A stretch of DNA of 64,000 nt, taken from NCBI GenBank assembly GCA_041675005.1, contig JBAYUQ010000009.1, forward strand, positions 1 to 64,000. Direction: 5' to 3'. Made by a program: the position numbers and the translations under genes. Source of the stretch: PGYR01 sp041675005. GTDB taxonomy: Bacteria > Bacteroidota > Ignavibacteria > Kapaibacteriales > UBA2268. Shown here piece by piece: positions 25,491 to 34,776 of the stretch. The notes under the pieces are model-generated. The model was not told the origin of the DNA. It saw nothing but the letters and a program-made list of their open reading frames with translations, and searched no databases. Position 1 is the stretch's first letter. Every line of letters begins with the position of its first letter.

Positions 25491-25524
25491 TAAATGTACC
25501 TAACAACAAAATTGAATCCGATTA

Positions 25525-26550
25525 ATGTCATTTTTTAATGTATTTTCAAACGATGTCGCTATCGATCTCGGCACTGCTAACACCCTTATCTGGATGAAAG
25601 GTAAAGGAATTGTTCTCAACGAGCCAACTATCGTAGCTTTTGACAGACAAACCAAAAAAATTATCGCCATTGGTAACGACGCACAATCAATGGTAGGGAA
25701 GACCCACAAAGACATAAAAATAATCCGTCCACTTCGCGATGGAGTCATTGCTGACTTTGAAATCACCGAAGGAATGCTTCGTGCATTCATCAGAAAAGTA
25801 TCAAATACATGGCAACCAGCTCGTAGAGTTGTTGTTGCAGTACCGTCTGGTATTACCGAAGTTGAAAAGCGTACAGTTCGTGATAGTTGCGAACACGCTG
25901 GTGCTAAGGAAGTCCACCTAATAGCTGAGCCTATGGCTAGTGCTATCGGTATAGGTCTGAACGTACACGAACCAGTAGGTAATATGATTGTGGATATTGG
26001 TGGTGGTACGACGGAAGTTGCTGTTATAGCACTTTCAGGTATAGTAACCTCTGAGTCTATAAAGCACGCAGGCGATGAGATGACAGACGCTGTTTCTCAG
26101 TATTTCCGTCGCTATCATAATATATTGATAGGGGAGAGAACTGCAGAGATGATTAAGTGTAATGTCGGCTCTGCTATGCCACTAGAAGAAGAAATTGAAA
26201 TAGAAGTAAAAGGAAGAGACTTAGTCTCAGGTATTCCTAAGATGATTAATGTCACTTCTGTTGATATCCGCAAAGCACTTGCTGATTCTGTAGATAAGAT
26301 TGTAACAGGCGTACTTAGATTACTTGAGAAAACTCCACCAGAGCTTTCTGCCGATATTTTCGATAGAGGGATTATGTTAAGCGGTGGCGGTGCTTTACTA
26401 AAAGGTCTTGGTGAGAAAATAACCAAAGAAACTAACTTACCAGTACACGTTGCAGATGAGCCGTTGATATCTGTTGTTATCGGTACAGGGAAGGCACTAG
26501 AAAATCTTAGCGATTATTCATCTGTTTTAATCAAACGAAACACATACTAA
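25525..26550 (+). CDS. mreB: Rod-shape-determining actin homologue MreB
   Basis: This 341-residue actin-like ATPase polymerises under the inner membrane and directs lateral cell-wall synthesis. The phosphate 1 motif is DVAIDLGTANTLIW near the N-terminus, phosphate 2 is IVDIGGGTTEVAVI, and the adenosine motif is IMLSGGGALLKGLGE near the end. Length matches the family. It opens an mreB-mreC-mreD operon with gaps of 12 and 0 bases, followed by smc. Cells are therefore expected to be rods. Confidence 0.97.
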   Translation: MSFFNVFSNDVAIDLGTANTLIWMKGKGIVLNEPTIVAFDRQTKKIIAIGNDAQSMVGKTHKDIKIIRPLRDGVIADFEITEGMLRAFIRKVSNTWQPARRVVVAVPSGITEVEKRTVRDSCEHAGAKEVHLIAEPMASAIGIGLNVHEPVGNMIVDIGGGTTEVAVIALSGIVTSESIKHAGDEMTDAVSQYFRRYHNILIGERTAEMIKCNVGSAMPLEEEIEIEVKGRDLVSGIPKMINVTSVDIRKALADSVDKIVTGVLRLLEKTPPELSADIFDRGIMLSGGGALLKGLGEKITKETNLPVHVADEPLISVVIGTGKALENLSDYSSVLIKRNTY

Positions 26551-26562
26551 TAATATATACTT

Positions 26563-27411
26563 ATGTTGCAGCTTCTAAATCTAATAGTAAAATTTAAAGA
26601 TTATGCTGCCCTGACTCTATTGTGTATTATTAGTTTGGCACTTATATCTATTGGCGATGTATCCAAGATTGGTGGATATAGAGCTTTCGTAGTTGGTACT
26701 ATTGGCTGGCTAGAAGAAGCATTTGCATGGGTACCAAACCCAGATGCTCTCAAAACAGAGAACAGAGCCGTAAGAGAGCTAAATTTATATTTATCTTCAG
26801 AGTTAATGAAGTCTCGCCAAGCACTTACGGAAAACAAGAAACTAAGAGAAATGCTTGACTTCAAGCAAGGAATAGATTACAATCTGGTTTCTGCCGAAGT
26901 TATTGGCAAATCAACAATTGAACTAAGAGAATACATTACTATAAACAAAGGTAAAAAAGACAGAATTTCTCGTGGTATGTCCGTTAGGACAGATGCAGGA
27001 TTGACTGGAATAGTAGTCGTAGTAGAAGATAATTATAGTTTAGTAGAAACTCTGAATAATCGACAAGTAAAAATATCTGCTAAAGTTGATAGAACAGGGA
27101 TAGATGGGATACTAGTATGGGGTGGCTCTACATATTTCAATATGATGAATATACCTAGGTCATTCGATGTGAAAATTGGTGATGAGTTAATGACTTCAAA
27201 TTATAGTCGAAAATATCCACCAGGAATACCGATAGGCAAAGTAGTTAATGTGGAAGAAGATAAATCAAGTCTTTTTCATAAAATATCTGTAGAACCATTT
27301 GTATCTTTTAATACTTTAGAGCAAGTCTTTATTATCCAGTATATAAGTGATCCAGAAAGATTGAAGCTAATACAGAGGATGGAAGAAAGATTGAGGTTGC
27401 TGAAAAAATAG
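26563..27411 (+). CDS. mreC: Rod-shape-determining protein MreC
   Basis: This 282-residue protein has one N-terminal membrane helix (about 15-33), a coiled-coil stretch (about 60-105) and a periplasmic double beta-barrel domain. It links MreB and MreD to the wall-synthesis enzymes. Family motifs include VIGKSTIELREYITINKGKK, GMSVRTDAGLTGIVV, and a late PGIPIGKV. It starts 12 bases after mreB and ends immediately before the mreD ATG. Confidence 0.93.
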   Translation: MLQLLNLIVKFKDYAALTLLCIISLALISIGDVSKIGGYRAFVVGTIGWLEEAFAWVPNPDALKTENRAVRELNLYLSSELMKSRQALTENKKLREMLDFKQGIDYNLVSAEVIGKSTIELREYITINKGKKDRISRGMSVRTDAGLTGIVVVVEDNYSLVETLNNRQVKISAKVDRTGIDGILVWGGSTYFNMMNIPRSFDVKIGDELMTSNYSRKYPPGIPIGKVVNVEEDKSSLFHKISVEPFVSFNTLEQVFIIQYISDPERLKLIQRMEERLRLLKK

Positions 27412-27930
27412 ATGAATAGAGCAAAACAAAAAACAAACTATGCTTTCCAAAGATATATAGTATATGCTCTAATCGCTATTGTATTATCTTTGATACAATT
27501 TTCATTACTCGATTTTGTAGTAGTTCAAGGTGTATCACCAGATTTACTGCTTGTACTTTGTGTTTGGATTTCAATTCGTGAAGGTCGATTTGTAGGTATT
27601 ATAGCTGGCTTTCTAATCGGAATTACTCTTGATATTGTATCATTTGATTTGGTTGGAATTAATGCTTTTACTAAAACGATTGCTGGATTTATAGCAGGAT
27701 CATTTTATCAAGAGGGGAAAGAACAACTTATCTTACACGGACTTAAGTTCTTGTTTATAGTTTTTATTTCATCTTTTGTACATAATTTGATATACTTCTT
27801 TTTTTATATTAAACTAAGTGACATAACTTTTGTATCATTTTTTATGAAGTATGGTGTCGCATTTTCTTTCTATACTACTGTCTTTGCTATCATACCTATG
27901 TTAGTAAAGCGTAAAGAAAGGATTATTTAG
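27412..27930 (+). CDS. mreD: Rod-shape-determining protein MreD
   Basis: This 172-residue inner-membrane protein has about five hydrophobic segments. PDLLLVLCVWISIREG and the following G-rich helix GIIAGFLIGITLDIVS match the MreD core. Its ATG directly follows the mreC stop codon, which points to translational coupling. PBP2 and RodA, frequent next partners in other bacteria, are not downstream; smc follows after 12 bases. Confidence 0.9.
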   Translation: MNRAKQKTNYAFQRYIVYALIAIVLSLIQFSLLDFVVVQGVSPDLLLVLCVWISIREGRFVGIIAGFLIGITLDIVSFDLVGINAFTKTIAGFIAGSFYQEGKEQLILHGLKFLFIVFISSFVHNLIYFFFYIKLSDITFVSFFMKYGVAFSFYTTVFAIIPMLVKRKERII

Positions 27931-27942
27931 GAATAAGATATT

Positions 27943-30900
27943 ATGTTTTTATCAGAATTAGAAATATCGGGATTCAAATCATTTGCTGGCAAGACAAAGT
28001 TCAAGTTTGCAGATGGAATCACTGCTATCGTTGGTCCCAATGGTTGTGGTAAGTCAAATGTTGTAGATGCTGTTCGCTGGGTACTTGGTGAACAAAAAAC
28101 ATCAGTACTTAGATCAGACTCTATGGATAGTGTTATTTTCAATGGAACTTCTAAGCGTAACCCATTGGGTATGGCTGAAGTAACCATGAAATTGGAGAAT
28201 AACAAATCTGTATTGCCTAGTGAATATGACTCTATTCAGATTTCAAGAAGACTATTCAGAGATGGAGCAAGTAACTACTTATTAAACAAGACTAAGTGCC
28301 GATTGAAAGACATCAATGACTTGTTCATGGATACTGGACTTGGCCCAGATTCTTATTCCGTTATAGAGCTGAAAATGGTAGAAGCCCTAATCAACGGAAA
28401 GATGGACGAACGCCGTCGTATGATAGAAGAAGCAGCGGGAGTTACCAGATACAAACAAAGAAGAAAAGAAACGAGTAATAAGCTACAAAGAGTACAAGAA
28501 GATCTAGAACGTATAAATGATATTCTATCAGAAGTAGAAGTCAACGTAAAAAGATTATCAAGACAGGCAAAAAAGACTAAGAAGTATAATGAACTTTCTG
28601 AGCAACTAAAGAGTATCGAGAGTGATTTACTAAAAAATGAATATGCATCATTTAAATCTAAGAATTCAAGTATTAAACAATTTATTCTGGAATTATCTGC
28701 TAAGATAGAAACTCTAGAAGTAAACCTTGAAAGCTACGAAAATGAGCTTGTAACAACTAGAGAAGATAAATCAATATATGATCAAAAGATAAATGAATTA
28801 GTTGCTAATGAGAATATCTTGAAAAATCAAATTGCTGAATCAACAAGATTAATTTCAGTAAATAAAGAAAAACTAATTTCTCTTAATAATATCAATAATA
28901 GATTGATAGAAGACAACGCAAACAGCGAACGATTTATACAAAAGTTAACTAATGATATTGCTCAGCTCAATGATAAGCTAGCTAAGCGAGAAGAAGACAC
29001 TAACACTCAGAATAACTCACTCGAAGAGTTAAAAACAGATAAGCAGTTAAGAAAGTCTGAATTGGACGAAGCAAGAGAACTAGCCAATGCAGATATTGAT
29101 GTACTTAATAAGCTAAAGAACTCAATTCAATCATCATATTCTATAATAGAAAATAATGAAAGACGAATAGAAAAAATATCATCAAAGATAGAAAATTACA
29201 AAGTAGAAATATCTCAAGAGAATAAAGAGATAGAAATTAAGAATAATCTAGTAATCGAATTATCGAATTCAATGAAGAATCTAAATGCTGATTTGAACGA
29301 TAAGAACGAGAATTATCAGATAACGAAGAATAAACTAGAAGAAGTTACTAATGAACTCAATAGACTGAATGATACTATATCAGATTTGAGAAGTAATATT
29401 TCTGGTAAAAAAGCACAGTTAGAGTTTTTAGAGAGTTTATCAGCTGATGATGATACTACTCAAATGCTAATTAACTCTAAGGATTGGGATAAACCTGGTA
29501 ATATAACTTTGCTGGAAGAGTTAATATCAGCAGATGAGAAATACAATAAGGCGATAAGTTCAGTATTAGGAGCTTATAGAAACTTGATAGTAGTGGATAC
29601 AGCTAAACAAGCTGAATCCGCTTTCGAATTACTTAAGAAAAAGAACCTATCTAAAAGAGCAATAATTTGCCGTGAATTAATACCAACCAATACTAATCAA
29701 CAAAGCATAGCTGGTGTAGAGCTTCTAACCGATATTATAGATACAGATGATGATATCAAATCATTATTAGTAGCTCTGTTTGGTCAAGTGGCAATAACTG
29801 AAAGTAAAGATGATGCTTATGCACTGACGAAAAGTAAAGTAAATGCTGCCGTTACTCTTGATGGGTTTTTGATAAATAGGAATGGGATACTACGTGGTGG
29901 CGGTTCTACTAAAAACGAGACTGCTAATCTAGGTAAACAAAAGCGAATCAAGGATATTACTAAGCAACTTACTGAATTGCAAACATCGCTTGATAGTATG
30001 ATGAGTAAGAAAGAGGAATTAACGAATAAGAAAAATGAGTTGAATCCAGAGAGATTGCTTCAAGAAGTTAAGAAGCTAGAGAATGAGATAAAGCAAATAG
30101 AGAATACGAAGCTTCAATCAACGATGAAGATAGATTCGCTCAAAAATAATATAGAGATGTACGAGAAGAGTATAGAGTCTTCCAATAAAGAATTCGAAGA
30201 TTTACAAAATGAGATTAAAGAGCTTCAATCATCAATTGAAGAGCGGAAAGAAAAACTAAAAAGTGCTGAGCTGAACAAAGAGGACAAGTTAAAGGGACTC
30301 AATAATGCTGAAATAAGATATAGTAAAGCAAATGAAGAACTGCAAGCTGCCGAAATACTTATGATTCAACTTAAATCAGATTTTAACAATATTAAAAATG
30401 ATATAGAAAGATCGAACGGACAACTAAGATCAGAGAAAAATAGGGTACAAAGTCGTAAAGATCAAATTGTTCAAAATGAAAAATCAAATATAGAAATAGA
30501 TTCCACTAACAAGGAACTGGAATCTAAATTAGATTTAGATAATAGAAAGCTAATAGAAGTATCGAATCAGAAAGATCAATCTGATGAGAAGCGTAAATCA
30601 ATTGAAGAAAAGCAAATCAGTTTAACTAATGAGTTACACACTAAGCGTAATGAATACAATAAGCTAAAAGATTCATTTCATAAAGAAGATATATCTCGTA
30701 GCGAATACGAAACAAAGATGGAATCACTTGAGAATAGAGCTTTCGAAGCTTATGATTTGCAGCTGGCTCAGTTAGATTTAGAGTATGATGAGAATTTCCC
30801 AATTACAGAAAGCAAACATCAAGTCTCTGAACTAAAGAATGGGCTTGTCAATCTTGGTAGTATTAATTTTGAAGCTGTACAGGAATATGATGAGCAAAAC

Positions 30901-31461
30901 GAAAGATTAGTCTTCTTGACAAAGCAAATCAAAGATCTAACAGAGTCTGAGAAAACTCTTAAAGAGACAATCAAAGAAATTAATATAACGGCTGAAGAAA
31001 GATTTGAGACTACATTCAAACAAATAAGAGAGAATTTCTCTAATCTATTCAAAAAGCTATTCAGTGATGAGGCATTTGCTGACATTTCGTTGTCAGGTGA
31101 TAATATTTTAGAATCAAATATAGAAATAACAGCGAAACCTCCGGGGAAGAAACCACGTAGTATAGATATGCTCTCAGGTGGAGAAAAGACATTAACTGCT
31201 ATTGCACTGTTATTTGCTATTTATCTAGTTAAGCCGTCACCTTTCTGTATTTTAGATGAGGTAGATGCACCACTAGATGATGCAAATTTAAGAAGATTTA
31301 ATAGCCTTATAAAAGAATTTAGCTTGAAAACTCAGTTCTTAATTGTAACGCACATGAAGATAACTATGGAAGCTGCCGATACTTTATATGGAATAACTCA
31401 ACAAGAAGTTGGGATTTCTAAAATAGTTTCCGTAAACTTGAAAAAGGACGAAATTCTATAA
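27943..31461 (+). CDS. smc: Chromosome segregation ATPase SMC
   Basis: This 1172-residue SMC protein forms, with ScpA and ScpB, the condensin that compacts and segregates chromosomes. The N-terminal head carries Walker A GPNGCGKS (31-38), followed by NVVDAVRWVLGEQ. A long coiled coil runs to a hinge at roughly 500-650 (TLLEELISADEKYNKAISSV), then a returning coiled coil. The C-terminal head has the signature LSGGEKTLTAIALLFAIY and Walker B CILDEVDAPLDDAN. Length is normal. It follows mreD by 12 bases and belongs to the same transcription unit. scpA and scpB are not in the window. Confidence 0.96.
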   Translation: MFLSELEISGFKSFAGKTKFKFADGITAIVGPNGCGKSNVVDAVRWVLGEQKTSVLRSDSMDSVIFNGTSKRNPLGMAEVTMKLENNKSVLPSEYDSIQISRRLFRDGASNYLLNKTKCRLKDINDLFMDTGLGPDSYSVIELKMVEALINGKMDERRRMIEEAAGVTRYKQRRKETSNKLQRVQEDLERINDILSEVEVNVKRLSRQAKKTKKYNELSEQLKSIESDLLKNEYASFKSKNSSIKQFILELSAKIETLEVNLESYENELVTTREDKSIYDQKINELVANENILKNQIAESTRLISVNKEKLISLNNINNRLIEDNANSERFIQKLTNDIAQLNDKLAKREEDTNTQNNSLEELKTDKQLRKSELDEARELANADIDVLNKLKNSIQSSYSIIENNERRIEKISSKIENYKVEISQENKEIEIKNNLVIELSNSMKNLNADLNDKNENYQITKNKLEEVTNELNRLNDTISDLRSNISGKKAQLEFLESLSADDDTTQMLINSKDWDKPGNITLLEELISADEKYNKAISSVLGAYRNLIVVDTAKQAESAFELLKKKNLSKRAIICRELIPTNTNQQSIAGVELLTDIIDTDDDIKSLLVALFGQVAITESKDDAYALTKSKVNAAVTLDGFLINRNGILRGGGSTKNETANLGKQKRIKDITKQLTELQTSLDSMMSKKEELTNKKNELNPERLLQEVKKLENEIKQIENTKLQSTMKIDSLKNNIEMYEKSIESSNKEFEDLQNEIKELQSSIEERKEKLKSAELNKEDKLKGLNNAEIRYSKANEELQAAEILMIQLKSDFNNIKNDIERSNGQLRSEKNRVQSRKDQIVQNEKSNIEIDSTNKELESKLDLDNRKLIEVSNQKDQSDEKRKSIEEKQISLTNELHTKRNEYNKLKDSFHKEDISRSEYETKMESLENRAFEAYDLQLAQLDLEYDENFPITESKHQVSELKNGLVNLGSINFEAVQEYDEQNERLVFLTKQIKDLTESEKTLKETIKEINITAEERFETTFKQIRENFSNLFKKLFSDEAFADISLSGDNILESNIEITAKPPGKKPRSIDMLSGGEKTLTAIALLFAIYLVKPSPFCILDEVDAPLDDANLRRFNSLIKEFSLKTQFLIVTHMKITMEAADTLYGITQQEVGISKIVSVNLKKDEIL

Positions 31462-31478
31462 TTAAAACAGAGATAATT

Positions 31479-32114
31479 ATGAAGCAAGTAAAGTACTTAA
31501 TATTGATAATGCTACTGTCATACAGTTACACTTTTGCTCAAATGCAAGACCTTGGTGGTCAGCAAGAGGAGGGTGGTACTGGGTTACAAGATTTAGCTGA
31601 GCCAGATAAAAAATTAGAAATCAAACAAAAAGCTGATGGTTCTTTAGAAAGACCAAAAGACCATGATGAAGCAATGAAATACTTCAAAGAAGAGTATAAA
31701 GCTGAGTTAGATGGCGTTTATTTCGAAGATTTATGGAATGCGGTTGTTACATCTTTATCAGAGCAAGGTTGTGAGCTAATGACTAAAGTTCAGAAAACAA
31801 ATGATGAGGGTTTCTTGAAAGGTGTAATGAAATCTGAATTCTGCGTATTCGTAAATGATGAAACTACATTCGATGCACTAAGATTATATAGTGTGAAAAT
31901 GCCTGTAATTCGTGGCGGTATATGGACGAATGGTCGTATCCAATATAAGATAATACTTGAAGAGATAAATGAAGGCGAAGGTACATCAATCATAGTTTCA
32001 GGTGAACTTAGCGGATCTGAAGAGAACGTAACAAATGAAGTTCATTTCTGGGCTTCAAATGGTTGGTTTGAGACTGATTTACTTTACAGAGTTAATAAGA
32101 AAGTGGGTAGATAA
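31479..32114 (+). CDS. Exported protein of unknown function
   Basis: This 211-residue protein has a clear signal peptide (about 1-20, cleavage after FAQ). An acidic, Gly/Gln-rich linker follows (about 21-60), then a compact mixed domain (about 70-211) with two cysteines (GCELM and EFCVF) that could pair in the periplasm. It is not recognised as a named family. It lies 17 bases after smc and 3 bases before the DUF2141 gene, so it is likely co-transcribed with both. Confidence 0.6.
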   Translation: MKQVKYLILIMLLSYSYTFAQMQDLGGQQEEGGTGLQDLAEPDKKLEIKQKADGSLERPKDHDEAMKYFKEEYKAELDGVYFEDLWNAVVTSLSEQGCELMTKVQKTNDEGFLKGVMKSEFCVFVNDETTFDALRLYSVKMPVIRGGIWTNGRIQYKIILEEINEGEGTSIIVSGELSGSEENVTNEVHFWASNGWFETDLLYRVNKKVGR

Positions 32115-32117
32115 ACA

Positions 32118-32570
32118 ATGATAAAATTATATTCAAAGCCCTTAATTATAGGGACAATTATTCTAGTTTTCATATTGCAATCATATAACTTGGTTGCAGT
32201 AGAAAACACTAAACTAATTGTTAATATTATAAATACTGAAAGCAATGATGGACAGTTGGTAATATACTTACACAACAATCCTGAGCATTTCCCTAAAGAA
32301 AGAGATAAAGCTTTCAAAGTGATAAAGACTAAAATAAAGAATAATAAAGCTGAAATTAACTTTACTGATATTCCAAGCGGTGTTTATGCCATTGCAGTTC
32401 ACCATGATGAAAATGGAAATAATAAAGTCGATAAAAATTTCGTGGGTATCCCTAATGAGGATTTCGGAGTTTCTAATAATGCCAAAGGATTTATGGGACC
32501 ACCAAGTTTTGAAGACGCTTCTTTCAAAGTTGATGGTAAATCTACTACTATAACGATTAAAATGGATTAG
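32118..32570 (+). CDS. DUF2141 exported protein
   Basis: This 150-residue exported protein has an N-terminal hydrophobic signal (about 8-28) and a DUF2141 beta-sandwich. The family signature is visible as YAIAVHHDENGNNKVDKNF, GIPNEDFGVSNNA and GPPSFEDASF. The acidic HDENGNNKVD loop resembles a metal-binding turn. The function of the family is not established. The gene follows the previous exported protein by 3 bases, and its 3' end overlaps the convergent waaA gene by 4 bases. Confidence 0.82.
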   Translation: MIKLYSKPLIIGTIILVFILQSYNLVAVENTKLIVNIINTESNDGQLVIYLHNNPEHFPKERDKAFKVIKTKIKNNKAEINFTDIPSGVYAIAVHHDENGNNKVDKNFVGIPNEDFGVSNNAKGFMGPPSFEDASFKVDGKSTTITIKMD

Positions 32571-33814
32571 ATTGGTTTGATAAGTTTGTCATAGACTATC
32601 TGTGAAGAACCACCGTGCGAATAGACGAAGTTTTTATTCATCCGACCAATTTTCTTTCTTTCATCATCATTCTCCAAGAAACTAATTAGTTTCTCGTGGA
32701 ATACTTTGGTACTTCCCATAGGTATCAACCCACCACTCTCGACTAATCTTCGTGCGTCTTCCGAGTTTTTGTAATGTTGGTTACCGCAAAATATTGGTAC
32801 ACCGTATCCAGCTGGCTCGGTCACTGAATGGACTCCAGAACCGAAAGCTCCACCAACGTAGGCTATATCCGCATATTTATATAAATCTAATAATAGGCCA
32901 ATTTCATTTACAATCAAATCATTGTCGATTAATTGATTCTTTGATATTTCTGAATAAAGGTAATGTTCACCAATTCTGTTTTTCAGATGCTCTATGGTCT
33001 TGTCATCTACCTCGTGTGGTACATATATAACTAATAGCTGATGCTTCTTTTTAATTTTCTTGATTACATCGGATAATAATCTAATATCCATTTTCCAACT
33101 ACTACCAACTACTAAAACTTTGTATCCTTCTGCTATATTCAACAATTGGTTCTTACTAGCTTGTTCTACTCTAGAAATTATCCTATCATATCTTGTATCT
33201 TGTACTAATTCAATAGGAACGTCAATTTTAATAGAATCAAACTTTCCTTTATGATATTCATTTACGCAATAAATACTTGTAAGTCTTTTCAAAAGCATCT
33301 TATAAAATTTTACACCCAAGAATTTTTTACCTAACGATTTGCTAATAGTGTAGGTAGCATTTATTAGATGTACTGGTATATTATTTTTATGCAGATAGCG
33401 AACGAAATTGTACCACAAATCATAACGTACAACTATTACTACATCTGGCTGTATATGGTCTACGAATTTCTTTACTCTAGTTTTGAAATCTAAAGGAATA
33501 TATACTTTGTAATCATAATATAGTCTGTCACTAAGATTATTATAACCAGAAGGGGAGAAGAAAGATGCGATAATCTCAGTATTTGGCTCAGACTTTCTAA
33601 CTAATTCAACTAAGTATTTCACTTGCTCATATTCACCCATAGAAGAAGCGTGTATCATAACGCGCTTATTCTTTTTTGGCGGAATATCAAGGTAGCTATC
33701 AGCCAATTCCTCCCTTTGTTTGATTTTATCATTCATCAAAGACATAAGCTTCGAATAAATAAACAAGAGTGGAAGTGCCAATAAATTATAAACTAGTTTT
33801 AGAAATACTTGCAT
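32567..33814 (-). CDS. waaA: 3-deoxy-D-manno-octulosonic acid (Kdo) transferase
   Basis: This 415-residue inner-membrane GT30 glycosyltransferase adds Kdo from CMP-Kdo to lipid A precursor, an essential LPS core step. A short N-terminal hydrophobic anchor (about 5-24) is followed by two Rossmann-like halves. Family motifs include MIHASSMGEYEQ, ASFFSPSGYNN, VVIVRYDLWYNF, YVGGAFGSGVHSVTEPAGYG and the late GNQHYKNSEDARRL. It shows that the cell makes LPS. Its ATG overlaps the stop of the upstream enoyl-CoA hydratase gene by one base. Confidence 0.92.
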   Translation of the reverse strand: MQVFLKLVYNLLALPLLFIYSKLMSLMNDKIKQREELADSYLDIPPKKNKRVMIHASSMGEYEQVKYLVELVRKSEPNTEIIASFFSPSGYNNLSDRLYYDYKVYIPLDFKTRVKKFVDHIQPDVVIVVRYDLWYNFVRYLHKNNIPVHLINATYTISKSLGKKFLGVKFYKMLLKRLTSIYCVNEYHKGKFDSIKIDVPIELVQDTRYDRIISRVEQASKNQLLNIAEGYKVLVVGSSWKMDIRLLSDVIKKIKKKHQLLVIYVPHEVDDKTIEHLKNRIGEHYLYSEISKNQLIDNDLIVNEIGLLLDLYKYADIAYVGGAFGSGVHSVTEPAGYGVPIFCGNQHYKNSEDARRLVESGGLIPMGSTKVFHEKLISFLENDDERKKIGRMNKNFVYSHGGSSQIVYDKLIKPI

Positions 33815-34593
33815 TATTTACCAATGAAATTTGCTTTTCTTTTCTCTAAAAATGCCAAAGTTCCTTCTTTGAAATCTTGCGAACCACATACCTCACCGAA
33901 TTTCTGTGATTCATATTCTAACCCTTCTTTTAACGAAAGTGTAGTAGAAGCTCTTACAGAATCTATTATAGCCGATACAGCTATTGGGCTTTTTGATATT
34001 ACTTTCTCTATAAATGCTATAGATTTCTCGATAAGTTCTGATTCATCATAAACTTCGTTTACAAGGCCGATTCTTTTTGCCTCTTCAGCAGAGACCATAT
34101 CACCAGATAGGTTGAGTTCCATTGATTTTGCAACACCTACTAACCTAGTTAATCTCTGAGTACCACCGTATCCAGGTAATATACCTAGATTGACTTCTGG
34201 TTGCCCCATCTTTGCATTATTACTAGCGTATCTAATGTGACAAGCCATAGCTAGTTCGCATCCTCCACCGAGTGCAAACCCATTAACAGCGGCAAGCACA
34301 GGTATTCTTAATGCTTCTAATCTCGCCATTACATTACTGCCGAATGCTGAAAAATCTTTCCCAGTAATTCCATCACAAGTATTAAGTTCTTTTATATCAG
34401 CACCTGCAGCGAATGCTTTACCTTCACCGGTTAGTAATAATGCTCGGATATCTGTATCCAATTCGAGTGCAGATATTGCGTTATCAAGGTCTGTGAACAA
34501 CTGATTATTCAACGCATTCAATTTGTCTGGCCTATTAAGTGTTATAATAGCATATCCAGCTTTTTTCTCAAACTTTATTGTTGTAAATTCCAA
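33814..34593 (-). CDS. Enoyl-CoA hydratase (crotonase family)
   Basis: This 259-residue crotonase-fold enzyme is predicted to hydrate trans-2-enoyl-CoA to 3-hydroxyacyl-CoA in fatty acid or short-chain acyl-CoA breakdown. The oxyanion-hole motifs are AAGADIKEL (62-70) and the GFALGGGCELAM region. The two catalytic glutamates are E113 (GGCEL) and E133 (GQPEVNLG), followed by GILPGYGGTQRL. Both glutamates are present, which favours true hydratase activity over other crotonases. It forms a two-gene minus-strand unit with waaA, an unrelated function. Confidence 0.88.
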   Translation of the reverse strand: MEFTTIKFEKKAGYAIITLNRPDKLNALNNQLFTDLDNAISALELDTDIRALLLTGEGKAFAAGADIKELNTCDGITGKDFSAFGSNVMARLEALRIPVLAAVNGFALGGGCELAMACHIRYASNNAKMGQPEVNLGILPGYGGTQRLTRLVGVAKSMELNLSGDMVSAEEAKRIGLVNEVYDESELIEKSIAFIEKVISKSPIAVSAIIDSVRASTTLSLKEGLEYESQKFGEVCGSQDFKEGTLAFLEKRKANFIGK

Positions 34594-34776
34594 CTTATTT
34601 CCATTTAAAAATGCAACATATTATTACCTAATATACTAAAAACATAGATTATTATTAGAATTTATATCTACATATTATCATTTTTTATTTTTTCAACTGC
34701 TTTTTCGAAGCAAATTGAACATAAACTTATTACTTCTGATACTATTCAAGAGGGACTTGTCTATCAATATTATGAA

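Noticed and set aside
25525..27930. Complete elongasome operon with PBP2 and RodA
   Set aside because: Only mreB, mreC and mreD are present; the following gene is smc.
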